DNA of 64,000 nucleotides, from the NCBI RefSeq assembly GCF_023805255.1, contig NZ_JAMSCK010000002.1:434001-498000 (forward strand), written 5' to 3'. The position numbers were made by a program, and so were the translations under genes. The stretch's first letter is position 1, and the number at the start of each line of letters is the position of its first letter. The DNA is from Gramella jeungdoensis (GTDB taxonomy: Bacteria; Bacteroidota; Bacteroidia; Flavobacteriales; Flavobacteriaceae). Under the pieces are notes generated by a model, which searched no databases, was not told where the DNA came from, and was given only the letters and a program-made list of their open reading frames with translations. This document shows, one piece after another, positions 17,493 through 26,973 of this stretch.

Positions 17493-18005
17493 ATGTCTGA
17501 GACTTTTGATGTAATGATCGAAATCCCAAAAGGGAGTAGAAATAAATACGAATACGATTTTAAACTAAAGAAAGTTCGTTACGACAGGATGATCTTCTCT
17601 TCGATGATGTATCCTGCAGATTATGGTTTTATTCCAAATACACTTGCGCTTGATGAAGACCCGCTGGATGTACTTGTGTTGGTATCAGAGCCTACATTCC
17701 CGGGAATAGTGATGGAAGTAAAACCAATTGGGGTTTTTCATATGGCCGATGAAAAAGGACCTGATGAAAAGATCATCTGTGTCCCGGTTTCCGATCCTAT
17801 CTGGAACAGGCTTAACGACCTGAAGGAGCTTAACGGTCACATGCTTAAGGAAATTGAGCATTTCTTTAAGGTATATAAGGATCTTGAAAGAAAGAAAGTT
17901 GATACCGGAGATTTTGGTGATGCCGGTGAGGCTAAAGAGATCATTAGACAGTGTGTAGAGCGCTTTGAGAACTTTGAAGGAGATAAATCCCGGTTCGGTA
18001 TATAA
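17493..18005 (+). CDS. ppa: Soluble inorganic pyrophosphatase (family I)
   Basis: This 170-residue family I inorganic diphosphatase hydrolyses pyrophosphate in the cytoplasm. It carries IEIPKGSRNKYEYD at the start, YPADYGFIPNTLALDEDPLDVLVL (containing the D-x-D-P-x-D metal-binding core), and EIEHFFKVYKDLERKKV. The signature active-site acidic residues are in place. It is directly upstream of the membrane-bound pyrophosphatase but separated from it by a clear terminator, so the two are adjacent yet apparently separate transcripts. Confidence 0.96.
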   Translation: MSETFDVMIEIPKGSRNKYEYDFKLKKVRYDRMIFSSMMYPADYGFIPNTLALDEDPLDVLVLVSEPTFPGIVMEVKPIGVFHMADEKGPDEKIICVPVSDPIWNRLNDLKELNGHMLKEIEHFFKVYKDLERKKVDTGDFGDAGEAKEIIRQCVERFENFEGDKSRFGI

Positions 18006-18037
18006 TCGGAATTTTTACCAGAATATTTTAATACTCT

Positions 18038-18071
18038 AAAAGCAATAACCTTAAAAAGTTATTGCTTTTTT
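18038..18071 (+). terminator. Intrinsic terminator after ppa
   Basis: AAAAGCAATAAC (18038-18049) pairs perfectly with GTTATTGCTTTT (18058-18069) around an eight-base loop and ends in a T run. Confidence 0.85.
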
Positions 18072-18137
18072 AATTATTGCCGATTTTACTACATTAGCGG
18101 GCATTAATAATTTATTAACATAATTAACCTAGCTAAT

Positions 18138-20546
18138 ATGGAAGCAATAATGATTTATATGCCTGCTGTTCTGGCAATAATCGGACTCATTTTTATGTGG
18201 GTCAAAAGATCCTGGGTGATGAAACAGGATGCCGGTGACGGAAAAATGAAAGATATTTCATCGCATATCTATGAAGGCGCGCTCGCCTTTTTAAAAGCAG
18301 AATATAAATTATTGACATTTTTCGTGATCGGTGCGAGTATCGCTCTTGCGGCGATCGCTTATTTTGTTCCAACTACTCATTATCTAATTATTGTTGCCTT
18401 TATTTTCGGGGCATTCTTCTCGGCTCTTGCCGGAAATATGGGAATGCGAATCGCAACCCAGTCAAATGTAAGAACAACCCAGGCTGCCCGAACAAGTCTG
18501 CCAAAAGCGCTTAATATTTCCTTTGGTGGTGGAACCGTTATGGGACTTGGTGTTGCAGGTCTTGCGGTTTTAGGTCTAACCGGTTTTTTTATTCTCTTCT
18601 TTAATTATTTTATGGGAGGTGAGTGGACGAATACAGAGCAAATGACCATTGTTCTTGAAACCCTTGCCGGATTCTCCCTTGGGGCCGAATCTATTGCTCT
18701 TTTTGCCCGTGTAGGAGGAGGTATTTATACAAAGGCGGCCGATGTGGGTGCTGATCTTGTAGGTAAAGTTGAAGCCGGGATACCTGAAGATGATCCGCGT
18801 AACCCCGCCACTATTGCCGATAACGTTGGTGATAATGTTGGTGACGTTGCGGGGATGGGCGCCGACCTTTTTGGAAGTTATGTGGCAACTGTGCTTGCCG
18901 CGATGGTTCTGGGTAACTATATCATAGAAGATATGGGAGGCGATATCACTTCATCAGGTTTTAATGGAATCGGTCCAATCCTATTACCTATGGCTATTGC
19001 CGGGGCAGGGGTTATCATTTCCATCATAGGAACCTTACTTGTAAGAATAAAATCAAACGACGCTAAAGAAGCTGAGGTTCAGAAAGCTCTTAATATTGGT
19101 AACTGGTTCTCTATCTTTTTAGTGGCTGTAGCCAGTTATTTTCTGGTAACCTGGATGCTTCCTAAAGAAGCGATGACCATGGGCTTTTTTACAGGCGGGG
19201 AGGCCGGTTTCGAATTTAAAGAAATCGAAGCTATAAGAGTGTTTTATGCCACGCTTGTAGGTATTATCGTTGGAGGTGTAATATCTGCGGTGACCGAATA
19301 CTATACTGGACTTGGTAAAAAGCCTGTTCTGGGCATCGTTCAAAACTCCAGTACGGGAGCTGCCACAAATATAATTGCCGGTCTTTCTACCGGGATGATC
19401 TCAACTTTTTATTCAATTCTATTATTTGCCATAGCCATCTGGGCTTCCTATGCATTCGCAGGTTTCTACGGGGTGGCACTTTCAGCTTCGGCCATGATGG
19501 CCACAACGGCTATGCAGCTTGCTATTGACGCGTTTGGACCTATTGCCGATAATGCTGGTGGAATTGCTGAAATGAGTGAACTGCCACCGGAAGTTAGAGA
19601 AAGAACCGATATTCTTGATTCGGTAGGAAACACGACCGCAGCTACCGGTAAGGGATTTGCGATCGCTTCAGCGGCGCTTACCTCGCTGGCCCTTTTTGCG
19701 GCCTACGTGACTTTTACTGGAATAGATGGGATTAACATCTTTAAAGCACCGGTACTTGCAATGTTATTTGTTGGTGGAATGGTGCCGGTGGTATTCTCAG
19801 CCCTTGCAATGAGTTCTGTGGGTAGAGCTGCGATGCAAATGGTTCGCGAAGTGAGAAGACAGTTCAAGGATATTCCGGGAATCATGGAAGGAACAGGAAA
19901 ACCGCAGTATGATAAATGTGTGGAGATCTCTACTCAGGCAGCTTTAAGAGAGATGTTATTACCTGGAGTAATAACAATAGGTTTCCCTATTCTTATTGCA
20001 TTCCTTCCAATGCTTTTTGGATACGAAAAAGTGCTAATTGCTGAAATGCTTGGAGGTTATATGGCCGGTGTAACGGTTAGCGGTGTATTATGGGCTATTT
20101 TTCAGAATAATGCCGGTGGAGCATGGGACAACGCAAAAAAGTCTTTTGAAGCTGGTGTGATGATCAATGGAGAGATGACCTATAAAGGTTCTGATGCTCA
20201 CAAAGCGGCGGTGACCGGTGATACGGTTGGAGATCCGTTCAAAGATACTTCAGGGCCGTCTATGAATATCCTTATAAAGCTTACCTGTCTGATTGGCCTT
20301 GTGATCGCTCCGATCCTTGGTGGACATACCGAGGGCGATATTCCTCATGATTCTGAGGCTACAGCCGTGTATGAAAACCGGGAGGAACATAGCAAAGAAA
20401 TTAAGGTGGAAATGTCTTCTGAAAATGATAAAACGGTTGCGCATGTTGAAGTGATCACTACCAAAAATGGTGAAACGAAATCTGAAAAAAATACTTTTAC
20501 AGGTACCGAGGCTGAAGTAAAGGCTAAAATAGAAGCTTTGAAGTAA
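18138..20546 (+). CDS. hppA: Membrane-bound ion-pumping pyrophosphatase
   Basis: This 802-residue integral membrane pyrophosphatase couples pyrophosphate hydrolysis to Na+ and/or H+ export. It shows the substrate-binding motifs [34 protein letters not shown], followed by [12 protein letters not shown], and the conserved [13 protein letters not shown] and [22 protein letters not shown]. The sequence [10 protein letters not shown] has Ala at the position that is Lys in K+-independent enzymes, so it should be of the K+-dependent type, most of which pump Na+. It has an unusual soluble C-terminal extension of about 60 residues (charged, Thr/Glu/Lys rich) beyond the last membrane helix. A GC-rich terminator follows. 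Confidence 0.95.
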   Translation: MEAIMIYMPAVLAIIGLIFMWVKRSWVMKQDAGDGKMKDISSHIYEGALAFLKAEYKLLTFFVIGASIALAAIAYFVPTTHYLIIVAFIFGAFFSALAGNMGMRIATQSNVRTTQAARTSLPKALNISFGGGTVMGLGVAGLAVLGLTGFFILFFNYFMGGEWTNTEQMTIVLETLAGFSLGAESIALFARVGGGIYTKAADVGADLVGKVEAGIPEDDPRNPATIADNVGDNVGDVAGMGADLFGSYVATVLAAMVLGNYIIEDMGGDITSSGFNGIGPILLPMAIAGAGVIISIIGTLLVRIKSNDAKEAEVQKALNIGNWFSIFLVAVASYFLVTWMLPKEAMTMGFFTGGEAGFEFKEIEAIRVFYATLVGIIVGGVISAVTEYYTGLGKKPVLGIVQNSSTGAATNIIAGLSTGMISTFYSILLFAIAIWASYAFAGFYGVALSASAMMATTAMQLAIDAFGPIADNAGGIAEMSELPPEVRERTDILDSVGNTTAATGKGFAIASAALTSLALFAAYVTFTGIDGINIFKAPVLAMLFVGGMVPVVFSALAMSSVGRAAMQMVREVRRQFKDIPGIMEGTGKPQYDKCVEISTQAALREMLLPGVITIGFPILIAFLPMLFGYEKVLIAEMLGGYMAGVTVSGVLWAIFQNNAGGAWDNAKKSFEAGVMINGEMTYKGSDAHKAAVTGDTVGDPFKDTSGPSMNILIKLTCLIGLVIAPILGGHTEGDIPHDSEATAVYENREEHSKEIKVEMSSENDKTVAHVEVITTKNGETKSEKNTFTGTEAEVKAKIEALK

Positions 20547-20573
20547 ATTTTTGCTTTAAACACTTAAAAATAG

Positions 20574-20600
20574 AATCCCCCGCAATGCGGGGGATTTTTT
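20574..20600 (+). terminator. Intrinsic terminator after hppA
   Basis: AATCCCCCGC (20574-20583) pairs with GCGGGGGATT (20587-20596) around a three-base loop and runs into six T residues. It is among the strongest terminators in the window and sits between convergent genes. Confidence 0.92.
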
Positions 20601-20601
20601 A

Positions 20602-21090
20602 TTATCCTACAGGAAATTTCATCACTCCTGTATTATTCATTTCACTAAGGTTTGTCTTTACCTTATGTTTGTGTGCCAGTAATACCTCTCTTACGCGGGC
20701 GTGATTTATTCTGGAAAGATATTTATGATATTTTTTAAAACTCTTTACTTCCCTTTTATATGCCCTCGCATATGTGTGTTTCATTTTGTACTTCAGATAT
20801 AATTGGGATAACTCGCAACGCTGGCGTTTATAAAATGCCAGAAGCTTAGGATCCTTTATAGGTGAAATCTCAATCTTTACCTGCTCGATCTTTTCATCGA
20901 TATCTTTAAGGAACTTTTGCTTTTGCTGGTGTAGTTTGCGATAAAAGTTTTTTAAGATCAGCCGATCCTCTTTATCGAACGCGATTTTATATATAAATGC
21001 GCTCTTATAATTCATTACTCTTAATTTCTCCAGATATTCAATGGTCCTTTTTTTCTCATGTAAACGCATACATTCCCCCCTACTTTTCAA
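20602..21090 (-). CDS. Hypothetical Lys-rich helical protein
   Basis: I do not recognise this 162-residue protein with certainty. It is strongly basic and predicted to be all alpha-helical, with no signal peptide or membrane segment. The order of helices (IEYLEKLRVMNYKSAFIYKIAF, then LILKNFYRKLHQQKQKFLKDIDEKI, then DPKLLAFYKRQRCELSQLYLKY) faintly recalls four-helix ferritin-like DUF2383 proteins, but that is only an impression. A second possible start is the Met at residue 8. The gene converges on hppA and shares the intervening terminator region. Codon use looks normal, which supports a real gene. Confidence 0.6.
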   Translation of the reverse strand: MKSRGECMRLHEKKRTIEYLEKLRVMNYKSAFIYKIAFDKEDRLILKNFYRKLHQQKQKFLKDIDEKIEQVKIEISPIKDPKLLAFYKRQRCELSQLYLKYKMKHTYARAYKREVKSFKKYHKYLSRINHARVREVLLAHKHKVKTNLSEMNNTGVMKFPVG

Positions 21091-21371
21091 TTTTGCGTTA
21101 GTGAATTTTTTGGAAAATTAAATTTATAATACAAGTACATAATTCAATAGGATTTTAACTTATTTAACCCCTTATTATCATAAAATGCTCATGTGTCTAA
21201 ATTAATTATTAATTAACTCATTTAAGAAAAATTCTTATAGATCCTTTTTATTCATAATGAAGACTTAATAAAGATGAATTCTGGCGTTAAAAACCAGTTA
21301 ATCGGTCCTTTATTTTTTAAAGTATCTGGCCTAAATCGTAGCTTTAAGAGGATAACCATAAAACAGGAATT

Positions 21372-21623
21372 ATGAGTAAAGATCATGGGCCACAGATTAA
21401 AAATGATGAGCAATATGAAGAATTGCGTGATAAGGGAATGAGCAAGGAAAAAGCAGCTCGAATTGCAAATGACCCGAAATCTGGAAAGAAAGGAGGCCGC
21501 GCCGATAAGTATGAAGAAAGGACCAAAGAAGAGCTCTATCAAAAAGCCAAAGAGGTAGGAATAGAAGGGAGGAGCGAGATGAGTAAAAAGGAGCTTATAA
21601 AGGCTCTTCGTGACCGGAATTAA
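21372..21623 (+). CDS. Small DUF7218 / Rho N-terminal-like domain protein
   Basis: This is an 83-residue hydrophilic protein. The N-terminal half (MSKDHGPQIKNDEQYEELRD, KGMSKEKAARIAN, then GGRADKYEERTKEEL) matches small bacterial proteins often annotated DUF7218. The C-terminal half, YQKAKEVGIEGRSEMSKKELIKALRDR, is a Rho N-terminal / SAP-like helix-extended-loop-helix. These small proteins are frequently stress associated, and nucleic-acid binding is plausible but unproven. About 280 bases of non-coding AT-rich DNA precede it, so it probably has its own promoter. Confidence 0.85.
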   Translation: MSKDHGPQIKNDEQYEELRDKGMSKEKAARIANDPKSGKKGGRADKYEERTKEELYQKAKEVGIEGRSEMSKKELIKALRDRN

Positions 21624-21801
21624 TATTGTATAGGAAAGAGAAATCATCCATGTTCAAAGTCGCACCTAAGAGTTTTAAAGTGGCAAAGTGCTCGAGTCCG
21701 TCCCTGAATGAACTTTAGATATTAAAAAATTTATAAAACTCAGCCCGAAAACATTCCCTCTTAGGAATAAAAACTAACTTGAGCTCAAAGCTTGTGTTTT
21801 A

Positions 21802-22839
21802 ATGATCAAACGTTTTAAGAAAATCATTGGCCGGTACCGTAATCTGGAACAGGTCTATGTGGTCCCTTATCGAAGTTACGGTACGTTTTCTCATCTGTAT
21901 GTAAAAGGAAGAGCTCTTGACAATGAACCTCTAAAAATTGTAAAAGACCAGTCTTTTTTTAAAACCATAAAGAACACCTATAAGCAGTTCGATAGTTTTG
22001 AAATTCCCGATGCTTTGATTGAACTTATTGTTCCGGGAAAGACCAATCTAAAGGAATTGACCAATGATGAAGGTTATTTTCTATTTGATAAGACCATAGA
22101 TGAAAACCTTTCTGAATATGCTAATGACGAAGGTTGGGTGGAATATGAAATTTACTATCGGAACGAATTAGAGAAACGAACCGAGCTTCTGGCTAATCCA
22201 TTCAGGGGTGAATTCCTTGTTCCCCCGATCGATGCCGAATTTGGGGTGATAAGCGATATAGACGATACCATCCTCCACACCGGGGTGACCTCCTTTTTAA
22301 AATGGCGTTTGCTTAAGAATTCACTTCTGACCAATGCATACAAGCGTATTCCGTTAAAGGATGCACCAGATCTGTATCAAAAACTTCATAAGGGAAAGAG
22401 CGGGAAAAATAAGAACCCGATGTTTTACTTAAGTAACAGTCCGTGGAATCTATATGAATATCTGAAACTTTTCCTGGATTATAATAAATTTCCAAAAGGC
22501 CCTATTCTACTAAGGGATCTTCGAACACCTTTTGAAAGTACGTTAAAACCTGAAAAACCGCATAAGCAAAAGGAGATCACCAATATCCTCAAAACATATC
22601 CTGATCTTAAATTTATTCTTATTGGGGATAGTGGAGAGCATGATGCCAGTATCTATACCGATATCGCAGCCCAGTATTCCGATCGTATCCTGGCCATTTA
22701 TCTGAGAAGTGTAAAGCACAAAAGAAGAATGGGGCGGGTGAGAAGTCTTATTGATAATTTTGATACCGTTCCTGTTCTGCTGGCCGAAAACTCAAATGAG
22801 GCCGAAATGCATGCTCGTGAAAACGGATTTATTCAGTGA
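21802..22839 (+). CDS. App1-like phosphatidate phosphatase domain protein
   Basis: This 345-residue protein has a C-terminal App1 catalytic domain (DUF2183), a HAD-type phosphatase. The nucleophile motif DIDDT begins at residue 152 (GVISDIDDTILHTGVTSFLKW), the second motif is FYLSNSPWNLYEYLKLFL, and the third part is PHKQKEITNILKTYPDLKFILIGDSGEHDASIY. In yeast, App1 dephosphorylates phosphatidic acid; bacterial substrates are not defined. The N-terminal 140 residues form a domain of unknown role with a beta-rich character. No signal peptide is seen. A strong hairpin terminator follows the stop codon. Confidence 0.9.
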   Translation: MIKRFKKIIGRYRNLEQVYVVPYRSYGTFSHLYVKGRALDNEPLKIVKDQSFFKTIKNTYKQFDSFEIPDALIELIVPGKTNLKELTNDEGYFLFDKTIDENLSEYANDEGWVEYEIYYRNELEKRTELLANPFRGEFLVPPIDAEFGVISDIDDTILHTGVTSFLKWRLLKNSLLTNAYKRIPLKDAPDLYQKLHKGKSGKNKNPMFYLSNSPWNLYEYLKLFLDYNKFPKGPILLRDLRTPFESTLKPEKPHKQKEITNILKTYPDLKFILIGDSGEHDASIYTDIAAQYSDRILAIYLRSVKHKRRMGRVRSLIDNFDTVPVLLAENSNEAEMHARENGFIQ

Positions 22840-22843
22840 TATT

Positions 22844-22877
22844 AAAAAAAGAACCCGGAAATTCCGGGTTCTTTTTT
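22844..22877. terminator. Bidirectional intrinsic terminator
   Basis: GAACCCGGAA (22851-22860) and TTCCGGGTTC (22862-22871) form a near-continuous palindrome flanked by A residues on the left and T residues on the right, so it can terminate both the App1-like gene and the convergent hydroxylase gene. Confidence 0.88.
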
Positions 22878-22919
22878 GTCTGAAAATTGTAATATTTTAC
22901 TCGATCGAAGTTGCAATGA

Positions 22920-23588
22920 CTAACTAGGATCTATACTCGTTCCCACTTTAGCGCGTTCACTTTTGGGTGACTTCCTGGGCATGGTTCTGAAAATATGATC
23001 CCACAGAGGGGAAGATACTCCAAAAGCCCTGTCTGGCTCCCTGTAATGATGAATGCTATGATGATGCCATAAGGTCTTTAAAAAGTTATTAGGCACCTTG
23101 AATGCATGCACCGAATAGTGTACAGCAAGATAGCCGGCGTAGCCGATAAGAAACCCTGCCAAAAAACCGAAAACATAATCTCCAAGTACAGCACGATAAA
23201 TGATAAAAAGTACCGTAGCGATAATAAGACTTAATACCGGCGGCATGGCCAGTCTTGATTTATCCTTTGGATAATCATGATGCACACCGTGCATGGTATA
23301 GGATATCTTTTGTCTTCTGGGTGTTGTTGCAGGAATATGGTATAGATATCTGTGCATTACATATTCCACAAGGGTAAAAAAGAAAAGACCAGCAAAAAAC
23401 AATAGAATCATTTCAGGCACTTCAAAACCCTTTTCTATGATCCCGTAATAGATTAAGGCGGCGGCAATTGCTCCGAAAATTATTAACGGGATAGATATAT
23501 GGGTACGTGTTAGTTTTTCAAGGATGGGGTTGTTAAACAACTTTGGGGATCCTTTATGCTTTGGTCTTTTTAGTTTTGTAGATTCCAT
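22920..23588 (-). CDS. Fatty acid hydroxylase / sterol desaturase family protein
   Basis: This is a 222-residue membrane di-iron hydroxylase with four hydrophobic segments. The His clusters expected for iron binding are all present: HRYLYH (about residue 100), HGVHHDYP, HYSVHAF and WHHHSIHHYREPDRAFGVSSPLWDHIF. The family includes fatty acid 2-hydroxylases, carotenoid hydroxylases and sterol desaturases; the short length and HRYLYHIPATTPRRQ region fit a fatty-acid 2-hydroxylase-like enzyme, possibly for sphingolipid or capnine-type lipids. I start it at 23588 (MESTKLKRPKHKG), 13 bases after the kinase gene; a longer frame overlaps that gene without similarity. Co-transcription with the kinase is likely. 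Confidence 0.9.
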   Translation of the reverse strand: MESTKLKRPKHKGSPKLFNNPILEKLTRTHISIPLIIFGAIAAALIYYGIIEKGFEVPEMILLFFAGLFFFTLVEYVMHRYLYHIPATTPRRQKISYTMHGVHHDYPKDKSRLAMPPVLSLIIATVLFIIYRAVLGDYVFGFLAGFLIGYAGYLAVHYSVHAFKVPNNFLKTLWHHHSIHHYREPDRAFGVSSPLWDHIFRTMPRKSPKSERAKVGTSIDPS

Positions 23589-23601
23589 AATTTCAGTACG
23601 T

Positions 23602-24216
23602 TTAAAAAAGTCCGTGTAGCTCTCCATCGATTCGGCTAATGATATCACCAAGATCTTCCGGTTTATCTACAAAGTTAATATTATCAACATCAATAATGAG
23701 CAAATTTCCTTTATCATAATCATGCACCCAGGCTTCATATCTTTCATTAAGACGGCTCAGATAATCTATAGAGATCGAATTCTCGTAATCCCGGCCACGG
23801 CTATGAATCTGTGATACCAGGTTAGGGATACTGCTTCTTAGATAAATAAGAAGGTCGGGCCCCTGAACCACACTTTCCATGAGATCGAACAGAGATTTAT
23901 AATTCTCAAAGTCCCTGTTTGTCATTAGTCCCATGGCATGCAGGTTGGGAGCAAAGATATAAGCGTCTTCATATATGGTCCTGTCCTGGATTATCTTTTT
24001 TCCACTCTCTCTTATCTGAAGAATCTGCCTGAATCTGCTATTAAGAAAATATATCTGAAGATTAAACGACCATCGCTCCATTTTGTTGTAAAAATCCTCC
24101 AGATAGGGGTTTTCAAGAACATCCTCGAACTGGGGCTCCCATTTGTAATGTTTTGCTAGTAATTTAGTTAGAGTGGTTTTTCCTGCACCAATGTTTCCTG
24201 CGATGGCTACATGCAT
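23602..24216 (-). CDS. Deoxynucleoside kinase
   Basis: This 204-residue deoxynucleoside kinase (dCK/dGK-like) phosphorylates deoxynucleosides for salvage. The P-loop GNIGAGKTTLTKLLAKHY is at residues 7-24. FYNKMERWSFNLQIYFLNSRF precedes the catalytic IIQDRTIYEDAYIFAPNLHAMG (the D-R motif), and LIYLRSSIPNLVSQIHSRGRDYE is the lid region. This matches the Bacteroidetes deoxyadenosine/deoxyguanosine kinase group, but specificity for A, G or C cannot be fixed from sequence. It is immediately upstream of the fatty acid hydroxylase gene. Confidence 0.93.
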   Translation of the reverse strand: MHVAIAGNIGAGKTTLTKLLAKHYKWEPQFEDVLENPYLEDFYNKMERWSFNLQIYFLNSRFRQILQIRESGKKIIQDRTIYEDAYIFAPNLHAMGLMTNRDFENYKSLFDLMESVVQGPDLLIYLRSSIPNLVSQIHSRGRDYENSISIDYLSRLNERYEAWVHDYDKGNLLIIDVDNINFVDKPEDLGDIISRIDGELHGLF

Positions 24217-24375
24217 AATAAATATTTTACTGCCCTGGTTAGATTAGGTTGATTGTAGTTTAGGTTTTTTGCGGGAGTAAAGATAATAGATTTAAGATAA
24301 AACATGGGTTCAAGGGAAAGGCAGAATAGTTAAAAATAGTTATTTTTTGCCATTACAAATTAGGTATGCCACTTC

Positions 24376-24726
24376 TTAAAATATATCCTGAAGACAGGGT
24401 GCGCATCGGGCATAGGTCCAGATACAATCAACAAAATCGGTAAACATATGAAAGAAGAGACCTATGAATATTATTCTCAGGACTTTGTGTTTTACGAAGA
24501 TCATTCCCAGAACATACGCGGTAATTGCCAATTCGGAATGCAGAGGATGAAATCCAATTCCACATCTTTCCGGATCAAAAATGGGATCGGCCAGCAGATG
24601 ATCAAGATCTACCAGCATGGTAGCTGCCAGGATTAACCAGTATTTTAGCCAGTTTTCTTTATCATAAACATAGGCAATGATTCCAATAACCAGAAAGTGA
24701 AGAGAGTAGTGAACTATTTGCTGCAC
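24376..24726 (-). CDS. DUF6122 family membrane protein
   Basis: This 116-residue membrane protein has about four hydrophobic segments and matches the DUF6122 family of Bacteroidetes: YSLHFLVIGIIAYVYDKENWLKYWLI, MLVDLDHLLADPIFDPERCGIGFHPLHS and FFHMFTDFVDCIW. The HxxH- and D-rich loops (DLDHLLADP, GFHPLHS) recall the metal-binding pattern of metal-dependent membrane hydrolases (YdjM-like), but no activity is shown for DUF6122. It lies 12 bases downstream of the DUF202 gene. Confidence 0.85.
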   Translation of the reverse strand: MQQIVHYSLHFLVIGIIAYVYDKENWLKYWLILAATMLVDLDHLLADPIFDPERCGIGFHPLHSELAITAYVLGMIFVKHKVLRIIFIGLFFHMFTDFVDCIWTYARCAPCLQDIF

Positions 24727-24738
24727 CTTATCTGGTTT

Positions 24739-25074
24739 TTATTTTTTATTTGAATCATCCTCATCATTATTGTCGTCCCGCAGTAATTTATTAAGTTTTC
24801 TTTCAAGGGCAATATATCTGGAAACACCTACGAGCAGGAATAGAACACAAATAAATAAAGCTAAATAGCCTACCCACATTAAACTGATGCCCTGATACTG
24901 CTTAATTTGAAGTAAAGCAAGGCCGCTTATCAATAAATATATGGAAGCCCTTATGTATGAGAGTAAAGTTCTTTCATTTGCAAGTTTCGTACGCTCCAGA
25001 GCCAGATGTTCCCGGATGATTTTTTCATCTATAAGTCTTGTTTTGAATGGGTTATGTAGTTTTACTTTTCTCAT
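24739..25074 (-). CDS. DUF202 (YidH-like) membrane protein
   Basis: This is a 111-residue protein with the DUF202 pattern: LALERTKLANERTLLSYIRASIYLLISGLALLQ followed by two more hydrophobic segments and a charged Asp/Asn-rich tail. It is predicted to have three transmembrane helices. The family is of unknown function. It begins three bases after the SLC13 gene ends, so the SLC13-DUF202-DUF6122 genes look like one transcript. Confidence 0.88.
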   Translation of the reverse strand: MRKVKLHNPFKTRLIDEKIIREHLALERTKLANERTLLSYIRASIYLLISGLALLQIKQYQGISLMWVGYLALFICVLFLLVGVSRYIALERKLNKLLRDDNNDEDDSNKK

Positions 25075-25076
25075 AA

Positions 25077-26885
25077 TTAAAAAGGAAAAAATATTGGGAT
25101 CAAAAATGATGCTGCGATCCAGACTATAAAGTTAAGAGGTGTTCCGAACTTTAAAAAATCCCGGAACTTATAATTTCCCGGGGCGTATACCATTGTATTC
25201 ACGGGATAGCTCACGGGAGTCATAAAAGTAAGGGAACAGGCAAACATGACTCCTATAAGAAATGGCTTCTCGCTAACCTGCATTGCGGCAGCCAGACTTA
25301 TCACAATGGGCGTCATTAAAGCCGCCGCAGCTTTGCTGGATAAAACGTTGGTAGAAAGAAATGTGAACAGGAAAATCAGGCTTAAGGTCCATCTAGGATC
25401 CATACCTCCCAGTGACTCATAGATATATTGCGAAATAATATCAGAACCGCCAGTTTTTTCCAGTGCTTTTCCCATTGAAAGTACCCCGGCCACCATAAAG
25501 ATCACTTTCCATTCTATTGCTTCATAGGCCTCCTGGGGTTTTAAGATGGTAAGTGTGACGAGTAAAAGACTCCCAATCATGGCACTTATCAATATCGAGG
25601 TAATATTGAAAGCGGCAGCACTTACAACACCTATAACAATTAAAAGCGCGGGAATTGCCTTTTTATAGTTCACTCTTCTTCCCTGGTATTCGGAAAGGGT
25701 GACGATAAGTTTTTCTGAAGTGAGCAGGGAAATAGCTTTTTCAGAAGCAAAGAGCAGCATCATATCCCCTTCTTTTAAAACAACATTTGAGACGTCTTCG
25801 GTAATGGTTTCTTTTCTATGCCTTATAGCCAGGACCGATGCATAATAGGTGCTCCTGAAATTGAGTTGTTTTATGGATCGCCCGGCCAGTTCTGAGCCAT
25901 AGGGGATCATTACCTCATAGATCTTCTTTTCTTCATTAGGAGTGGGTACTTTTTTAGGATCTATCTTATCATTAACTTCAGCTTCATGAATATTCTCCTT
26001 ATCTCCTTTTACCGAAAGTCCTCTTTGCATTTTTAATTTGGCAAGGTTCACAGGGTCTACCAGAATCCTTAGAAGGTCGCTTTCCCTAAGTACTGTTTCT
26101 CCATTGATCTCATAAACGCGGTAATGTTTCCTTTTGATCCGCAGTATCTGGACCTTATAATCATTCACCAGTTTAGATTGCGAGATAGATTGATCTACAT
26201 CAAGACTATCCTTATTCAGCTCTATTTCGGCCATATATTTTTCAGCCTGTTTTTTTAAACCCACGCCTTCCGGCTGGCTGCGTTTTGGAAGAAATAAAGG
26301 AGCCAGTAGGATAATGTAGGTCATTCCAATAGCCAATAAACAAAGTGCCAGGAAAGAGAACTCAAACATCCCGAAGCCTTCAGAACCAAGCTTTTCGGCA
26401 TAACTACTAACAAGGATATTTGTGGAGGTTCCTACGAGGGTGCAGGTTCCGCCAAACAATGCCGAGAAAGAAATGGGGATCAGCAATCTCGAAGGACTTA
26501 TCCCAGCTTCCCGGCAAACCAGTAGTGCAACGGGGATAAGTATAGCCACTACCGCAGAATCATTGATGAAGGCCGACAAAACTGCCGCGGTACAGCAGAG
26601 CGACAGAAGGGCTAAGAAATAATTGATCCGGGCGATCTTTATAAGCTTGGCACTTAAACCGTCAATGATACCCGATTTGAATACACCTGCGCTTACAACG
26701 AACATACAGCCAAGTGTAATAGTGGCAGGATGATTAAAACCCGAGAACCCCTCTTCAGGACTTAGCACTCCTGAGACAATGAACAGCGCCATGATGATAA
26801 TGGAAGTAGTATCTATCGAAAAATAATCGCGAACAAAGAGAATGATCCCAATGATAATTATCGCGACGGTTAGATAGAGCTCCAT
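25077..26885 (-). CDS. SLC13 family anion permease with two RCK-C domains
   Basis: This 602-residue divalent anion:Na+ symporter (SLC13/DASS) is about 11-transmembrane. The transporter halves (SGVLSPEEGFSGFNHPATITLGCMFVVSAGVFKSG, AAVLSAFINDSAVVAILIPVAL, SALFGGTCTLVGTSTNILVSSY near the N-terminus; TNVLSSKAAAALMTPIVISLA and MTPVSYPVNTMVYAPGNYKFRDF near the C-terminus) flank two cytoplasmic TrkA-C/RCK-C domains at about residues 225-275 and 320-395. This layout is typical of bacterial sulfate/citrate/succinate-type SLC13 permeases; the substrate is not certain. Because the window is rich in sulfur genes, sulfate is a reasonable guess, but the gene is 7 kb from the cys cluster. Confidence 0.92.
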   Translation of the reverse strand: MELYLTVAIIIIGIILFVRDYFSIDTTSIIIMALFIVSGVLSPEEGFSGFNHPATITLGCMFVVSAGVFKSGIIDGLSAKLIKIARINYFLALLSLCCTAAVLSAFINDSAVVAILIPVALLVCREAGISPSRLLIPISFSALFGGTCTLVGTSTNILVSSYAEKLGSEGFGMFEFSFLALCLLAIGMTYIILLAPLFLPKRSQPEGVGLKKQAEKYMAEIELNKDSLDVDQSISQSKLVNDYKVQILRIKRKHYRVYEINGETVLRESDLLRILVDPVNLAKLKMQRGLSVKGDKENIHEAEVNDKIDPKKVPTPNEEKKIYEVMIPYGSELAGRSIKQLNFRSTYYASVLAIRHRKETITEDVSNVVLKEGDMMLLFASEKAISLLTSEKLIVTLSEYQGRRVNYKKAIPALLIVIGVVSAAAFNITSILISAMIGSLLLVTLTILKPQEAYEAIEWKVIFMVAGVLSMGKALEKTGGSDIISQYIYESLGGMDPRWTLSLIFLFTFLSTNVLSSKAAAALMTPIVISLAAAMQVSEKPFLIGVMFACSLTFMTPVSYPVNTMVYAPGNYKFRDFLKFGTPLNFIVWIAASFLIPIFFPF

Positions 26886-26973
26886 TTAAACCAAGTTTAG
26901 TTTAAATATACAGTAAGTTTCTATCCAATAAAAGGCCTGTTATTCAAAAAAGTCTAAAAACTAGGAGGTTATG

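Noticed and set aside
21091-21371. AT-rich 281-base gap searched for RNA genes
   Set aside because: No tRNA cloverleaf, terminator or leader ORF could be supported.
21624-21801. Gap between the DUF7218-like and App1-like genes
   Set aside because: No terminator with a U tract, tRNA or coding frame was found; nothing to call.
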